Shown: piece after piece, positions 60,056 through 64,000 of the stretch | Numbering within the stretch: position 1 is the first letter of the stretch | How the letters are laid out: every line of letters starts with the position of its first letter | Source: Rhizobiaceae bacterium CPCC 101076 | Lineage (GTDB): Bacteria > Pseudomonadota > Alphaproteobacteria > Rhizobiales > Methylopilaceae | DNA length: 64,000 bases | Direction: 5' to 3' | Assembly: GCA_003347645.1 (NCBI GenBank) | Contig: QDFX01000010.1 | Location: forward strand, 85,599 to 149,598 | Program-made: the position numbers and the translations under genes | Notes under the pieces: model-generated | The model's database searches: none | Seen by the model: the letters and a program-made list of their open reading frames with translations, nothing else | What the model was told of the DNA's origin: nothing

Positions 60056-61027
60056 ATGGCACCCGCTCTGGGTAATAGCGATGCGGCCGAAAGGGCGGCG
60101 CATGAAGCAATCGTATGGTTCGTGCGCCTCGACAAAAAGACAGCCGGTCATGAAGACCGCGAGGCATTCGAAGCCTGGCTTGCCGCCGACCCGGCTCACG
60201 CCGAAGCGATGCGCGAGATTCGGGACCTCTGGAGCGATCTGGATGGATCTGCCGCTCGTCTGGGCGCCGACGGCTGGCATCGAATCCCCGAAATACGCTC
60301 CTCTGGTGGACGGACCTGGCGCCTCGCAATGGCTGCGGGTTTTCTAATCGCGGTTCTGGCCGGCGCAATGCTGTGGCGCGACAGCGGTCTTATCGATCGG
60401 GCGTTCGCGGATTATGCGACGCGCCCTGGTGAACATCGCGAATTTCAGTTGGCCGACGGTACGCAGGTCTATCTCGACGGCGATACCGCGATAACGAGGG
60501 CATTCGGTTCGGATCACCGTCACCTGACGCTGTTGCGCGGACGGGTCTGGCTCGATGTCGCAAAGGATCCGGATCGACCATTCGTCGTCCACGCCGGTGG
60601 GATCGAGACCCGGGTTCTCGGCACCGCCTTCGGCGTCGATCGCGAGGCCGCGGATGTCGCCGTCGATCATGGAACGGTCGCGGTCTCGGCCGGGAGCGGG
60701 GCCGAACAGGTAAGACTGACCGGTGGGCAGCGCGTGGCCCTTTCCGGCAACAGACTTGGCGTGCCGACGACCATCGATCCGAAGGTCGCCCTGGCTTGGC
60801 GGCGCGGCCTCATCGTGCTCGATTCAGCGCCGCTCGGCGACGTCGCGGATCAGCTTGCGCGTATGGCACCCGGCCGGGTGCTCATCCCGGATGGCGATCT
60901 TCGCTCATTGCCGCTTTCAGGGGTGTTCAGCGCAAGCGATCCGGATGCGGTTCTCGAAGCCATGCGTACCGCGCTTGGCCTCAAGACGTTGTCCGTCCCC
61001 GGCTTCGCGACGATCGTCTACCGATAA
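60056..61027 (+). CDS. fecR: FecR-type anti-sigma regulator
   Basis: A 323-residue protein with a cytoplasmic N-terminal DUF4880-type domain (AIVWFVRLDKKTAGHEDREAFEAWLAADPAHAEAM), one transmembrane helix (LAMAAGFLIAVLAGAML, near residue 100) and a periplasmic FecR domain (HREFQLADGTQVYLDGDTAI). It should transmit receptor occupancy to FecI. The ATG at 60056 is used; a GTG four codons upstream is an alternative. Confidence 0.92.
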   Translation: MAPALGNSDAAERAAHEAIVWFVRLDKKTAGHEDREAFEAWLAADPAHAEAMREIRDLWSDLDGSAARLGADGWHRIPEIRSSGGRTWRLAMAAGFLIAVLAGAMLWRDSGLIDRAFADYATRPGEHREFQLADGTQVYLDGDTAITRAFGSDHRHLTLLRGRVWLDVAKDPDRPFVVHAGGIETRVLGTAFGVDREAADVAVDHGTVAVSAGSGAEQVRLTGGQRVALSGNRLGVPTTIDPKVALAWRRGLIVLDSAPLGDVADQLARMAPGRVLIPDGDLRSLPLSGVFSASDPDAVLEAMRTALGLKTLSVPGFATIVYR

Positions 61028-61104
61028 TTTTACGGGGTCGGCGCATCCCGCCCGTTCACACTCAGGGGCCGTGAAGACGGCTGATCTTGGGTGCGGTGGG
61101 GCTT

Positions 61105-63390
61105 ATGAGGACTCTGGCGAGAGCCGTCTTTCTGTGCGGCGTTTCTGTTTTTGCGATGACGGCCGATGGCGCGACGAACACTGTTCTGGCGCAGGCCAGC
61201 CAGTCAGTGCAAAGCTTCAACATCCCCTCCAAGCCGCTTCTTTCCGCTCTCGCCGACTTCACAGCGGCGACCGGCATTCAGGTGGTTCGTCCGAATGCCG
61301 AGAGGATCTCGGGCAATTCCGGGGCCGTCATAGGCCAGTATCCTCCCGAAGCCGCGCTGCGCGGAATCCTCGCTGGTTCCGGCCTGATCTATCAGTTCAC
61401 CGGCCCTCGCACGGTCAGCGTGCATCGAGCCGGTGAACCGGCCACGACGTTTGCCCCGGTCGAGGGTCAGGTCCAGCTCGAACCGATCATTGTTCAGGGA
61501 CAGGGAGAAGCGGTTCCCCTGGGCGGCGATTTCAGTCAGATCGCGATCACGTCGGAAGATCTCGAACGGAAAAATCCGAGCGATATCAAGCAGGTCTTCC
61601 GGGGTGAATCCGGCGTGGCGGTCGGTGGATCGACCCCAATGTCCCAGAAGGTCTATGTGCACGGCGTTGAGGAGACCAATCTCGCTGTCACCGTCGATGG
61701 CAGCCGCCAGAACAACAAGGTCTTCCACCATAATGGCACGAACTACATCGATCCCGGTATTCTGAAGGCCGTGCAGGTTGACGCCGGCGTGGCGCCGGCC
61801 GATGCAGGGCCGGGCGCGCTCGCCGGCTCGATCAGATACGAGACCAAGGATGCGCGCGACCTGCTCGCGCCCGGCGACAATTTCGGCGGCTTCATCACGG
61901 GGCAGTACGACACCGCCGGCGATACGGCGACCACTAGCCTTTCCGCCTACGGTAGGAGTGAAGGCTTCGAAATCCTCGGCTACGGCAAATTCGCGAAGGG
62001 CGACGATTACGACGACGGCGATGGGAACGAGGTGCCCGGCACTTCAACCGATTTCATCGGTGGTCTCGGCAAGATCGCCTACGAGGCGGAGAGCGGCGAC
62101 CGCTTCGAACTCAGCCACGAGCAGATCAACGACGACGCCGACCGGCCGTTTCGCGCCAACATGGTGTTCGCGCCGCCGCCGCGACCGTGGAATCCGGCCG
62201 TCCGCCGATATGTGATCGACCGGCAGAATACTGTCTTTAGTTACACCGATGAGACGCCCGAAGGCTGGTGGGCTCCGAAGATCGTTCTCGCCTACAGCCG
62301 GACGGATGTCGACGTCGACCAGTTCGTCGTGGGAGCGCCCTCGCCCGTCTACGATTATACGAGCCACGGCAGCACCGACAGTCTCAACGGAAAGTTCGAA
62401 AACAAGTTCGCGCTGGCGTTCGGCAGCGTGACGGCGGGCTTCGATTTTTACAGCGACGAAGCCAAGTATGTAGACGCGGCCTACACGGTCTCGGAGAAGG
62501 CCGACAATATAGGCATCTACAGCCAGGCCCGGCTGGAGCCTTGGGAGCGGACACGCCTTTCGTTCGGCTTCCGTGGCGACCAGCAGTGGTTCGAAGGCCT
62601 TGATGGATCGAAGTTCGACGATGCCGGTCTCAGCGGAAACATCTCGGGCGAATACGACCTGACGAGCTTCCTGACGGCCAAGGTCGGCGCGTCCCATGTC
62701 TGGGCCGGCGTTCCCCTGTCCGAGAACTACGTCATGAATCCGCTGTGGGATTATGGCGACGGCCCCGAGCCTGTGGCCGCCGACAACGTAGTCGCCGGCC
62801 TGATCGCCCGCCACGAAGGGTTCACGCTCGAGGGCGGCGTCTTCCGCACGAACATCGACAACGCCCGCGTCACCTTGTTCAATCCTGCCGCGACGGCGGC
62901 GCTGCGCGCATTCGACCTAGAGACCAAGGGCTTCGAGGTCGGCGCCGGCTACGACTGGAACGACGGCTTCGTTCGCGTGAAATACGCAAACACCGACGCC
63001 GAGATCGACGGCATCGTCGCGGACACCTATCTCGGCAATTATCTCACCGCTCCCGTCGGCGAGATCATCACCGTTCAATGGGCGCATACCTTCGCCGGTT
63101 GGGGCGTGACCGTCGGCGGCGATGTCGAGATCGCCCTGGACTACAACGAGTTCAACGGCATCTTGATTTCCGGCGACCCGACCGAGAACATCCCCGGCTA
63201 CGAGGTCGTCAATCTGTTCGCACAGTATGTGCCGGCATCCCTGCCGGACCTGACCCTGCGGGCCGAGGTGAACAACCTTTTCGACGAGACCTACACCGCG
63301 CGCGGAACCTATGGCAGCGAATACCCGGGCGTCATCACGCTCCGCGAGCCGGGACGCTCGTTCGTCTTCAGCGCCAAGATGCAGTTCTGA
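61105..63390 (+). CDS. TonB-dependent outer-membrane receptor with FecA-type signalling domain
   Basis: A 761-residue receptor. After the signal peptide (cleavage near VLAQA) comes a secretin/TonB short N-terminal (STN) signalling domain (SFNIPSKPLLSALADFTAATGIQVV), then a TonB-box-like segment, plug (from about residue 140) and 22-stranded barrel ending in the export-signal Phe (REPGRSFVFSAKMQF). The plug region (GVEETNLAVTVDGSRQNNKVFHHNGTNYIDP) is closer to haem/haemoglobin-type receptors than to classic catecholate receptors. Its location with fecIR and the asb genes argues that it takes up the locus's ferric siderophore. The ATG at 61105 is preferred to a TTG six codons upstream. Confidence 0.93.
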   Translation: MRTLARAVFLCGVSVFAMTADGATNTVLAQASQSVQSFNIPSKPLLSALADFTAATGIQVVRPNAERISGNSGAVIGQYPPEAALRGILAGSGLIYQFTGPRTVSVHRAGEPATTFAPVEGQVQLEPIIVQGQGEAVPLGGDFSQIAITSEDLERKNPSDIKQVFRGESGVAVGGSTPMSQKVYVHGVEETNLAVTVDGSRQNNKVFHHNGTNYIDPGILKAVQVDAGVAPADAGPGALAGSIRYETKDARDLLAPGDNFGGFITGQYDTAGDTATTSLSAYGRSEGFEILGYGKFAKGDDYDDGDGNEVPGTSTDFIGGLGKIAYEAESGDRFELSHEQINDDADRPFRANMVFAPPPRPWNPAVRRYVIDRQNTVFSYTDETPEGWWAPKIVLAYSRTDVDVDQFVVGAPSPVYDYTSHGSTDSLNGKFENKFALAFGSVTAGFDFYSDEAKYVDAAYTVSEKADNIGIYSQARLEPWERTRLSFGFRGDQQWFEGLDGSKFDDAGLSGNISGEYDLTSFLTAKVGASHVWAGVPLSENYVMNPLWDYGDGPEPVAADNVVAGLIARHEGFTLEGGVFRTNIDNARVTLFNPAATAALRAFDLETKGFEVGAGYDWNDGFVRVKYANTDAEIDGIVADTYLGNYLTAPVGEIITVQWAHTFAGWGVTVGGDVEIALDYNEFNGILISGDPTENIPGYEVVNLFAQYVPASLPDLTLRAEVNNLFDETYTARGTYGSEYPGVITLREPGRSFVFSAKMQF

Positions 63391-63471
63391 CGGACCCGTC
63401 ATGCATCGAAACCAGGGGATAATCGCGACGTCGAAAGGCAGCAGCTATCTTCAGCAGCTCTGCAAGCACTG

Positions 63472-63588
63472 GAGCCATCGGCTGGACGTGGAATTCACGC
63501 CCAGCCCTACGACAACGAGTTCGGCACCGTCACACCGCTCTTCGAGCCGAGCCGGTCGTTCGTCTTCGTTGCGAAGGCGACGTTCTGA
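63472..63588 (+). pseudogene. C-terminal remnant of a second TonB-dependent receptor
   Basis: Downstream of the receptor stop, in the same reading frame, the sequence reads GRGIHAQPYDNEFGTVTPL then FEPSRSFVFVAKATF and a stop at 63586-63588. This matches a receptor C-terminus, including the terminal Phe, and aligns with the end of the intact gene (EPxRSFVFxAKxxF). No upstream receptor sequence is present between the two stops, so only the last strand remains. Confidence 0.7.
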
Positions 63589-63649
63589 CCCTGCGCGTGC
63601 TACAGCCGGAGACCGCCTGTAGCACGCCCATGATACGGAGAGAGCGGTG

Positions 63650-64000
63650 ATGGCGCCCGCGGCCATCACCCTTGATATTCTCATGCATTTGATCCGCCAG
63701 TTCGCTTCGTATTACGCTCCGTACCGGGGCCTGTTCATGCTCGATTTCGGCTGTGCGGTGCTGTCGGGGCTGCTCGAGCTCGGCTTCCCGATGGCGGTGA
63801 AGCTGTTCGTCGACGAACTGCTGCCGAACCGCGACTGGACGCTGATCCTCATCGCCGCGGTCGGCCTGCTGGTCATCTATGTGATCAATGCCGGGCTGAT
63901 GGTGGTGGTGACCTATTGGGGCCACATGCTCGGCATCAACATCGAGACCGAGATGCGCAGGAAGAGCTTCGACCATCTGCAGAAGCTGTCGTTCTCGTTC
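63650..64000 (+). CDS. ABC exporter (membrane domain), 3' truncated by the window
   Basis: The frame from the ATG at 63650 is open to the window end (117 codons). It begins with a cytosolic stretch, then two hydrophobic segments (LFMLDFGCAVLSGLLELGFPMAVKLFVDEL and TLILIAAVGLLVIYVINAGLMVVVTYWGHMLG) and the EMRRKSFDHLQKLSFSF coupling-helix motif of type-I ABC exporters, fused to an ATPase domain beyond the edge. Its place after the receptor suggests siderophore export. An ATG at 63683 is an alternative start. Confidence 0.85.
   Translation, partial: MAPAAITLDILMHLIRQFASYYAPYRGLFMLDFGCAVLSGLLELGFPMAVKLFVDELLPNRDWTLILIAAVGLLVIYVINAGLMVVVTYWGHMLGINIETEMRRKSFDHLQKLSFSF

Noticed and set aside
1..64000. 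CRISPR arrays, tRNA or rRNA genes, prophage or plasmid origins
   Set aside because: No regularly spaced repeats, cloverleaf-like sequences, phage structural genes, integrases or iteron clusters were found on reading both strands; small structured RNAs could still be missed by eye.

Overview
The window is GC-rich, densely packed bacterial DNA with 4-bp ATGA/GTGA/TGATG gene junctions. Its content (TRAP and ABC solute importers, FCD-type GntR regulators, FecIR signalling, RuBisCO-like sugar-acid catabolism) suggests a soil- or plant-associated alphaproteobacterium, most likely Hyphomicrobiales/Rhizobiales. That placement is an inference from gene content, not from a marker gene. I see no rRNA, tRNA, CRISPR array, intact insertion sequence or prophage.

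Layout. 1-2716: the end of a TRAP importer operon (dctQ partial, dctM, dctP). 2811-6381: small envelope genes, the periplasmic methionine-sulfoxide repair pair msrP-msrQ and a decayed PepSY gene. 6485-8650: a membrane GGDEF-EAL protein. 8860-11354: an unexplained three-gene unit (Cys-rich unknown, small SET-domain protein, MFS transporter). 11492-14960: two small ORFs, a Na/phosphate cotransporter and an orphan PstS-like protein. 15224-26997: a polyol/sugar-type ABC importer fused operonically to a complete PEP-dependent dihydroxyacetone-kinase phosphorelay (DhaL, DhaM as a lone EIIA, HPr, full EI, DhaK) plus a second ATP-type DhaK-DhaL fusion and a small HTH regulator. 27044-34403 (minus): an apparent D-apionate pathway operon with a RuBisCO-like protein, an OiaK-type kinase, an ApnO-type oxidoisomerase, a TRAP importer and a NanR-like GntR regulator. 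34665-36730: flavin disulfide reductase and VOC protein. 37118-43207: ribokinase, RpiB-type isomerase, a polar amino-acid-type ABC importer, a beta-hydroxyacid dehydrogenase and an FCD GntR regulator. 43444-48320: an RND efflux operon with its TetR regulator and a readable promoter/operator. 48517-64000: a large siderophore locus.

The siderophore locus is the most striking part. On the minus strand asbA-asbB-asbC-asbDE(fused)-asbF match petrobactin biosynthesis, running without gaps into a CeuBCDE/YclNOPQ-type ferric-siderophore ABC importer. Divergently lie a FecI sigma factor, a FecR anti-sigma factor, a FecA-type TonB receptor with signalling domain, the C-terminal remnant of a second TonB receptor, and the start of an ABC exporter cut by the window edge. 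Synthesis, export, sensing and uptake of a catecholate-citrate siderophore therefore appear to be encoded together.

The carbon-catabolism half (15-43 kb) is a coherent block for small branched or four- and three-carbon sugars and acids. Two transporters and three kinase types plausibly feed erythrulose-, erythrose-phosphate or dihydroxyacetone-phosphate-level intermediates, but substrates are inferred and not proven by sequence alone.
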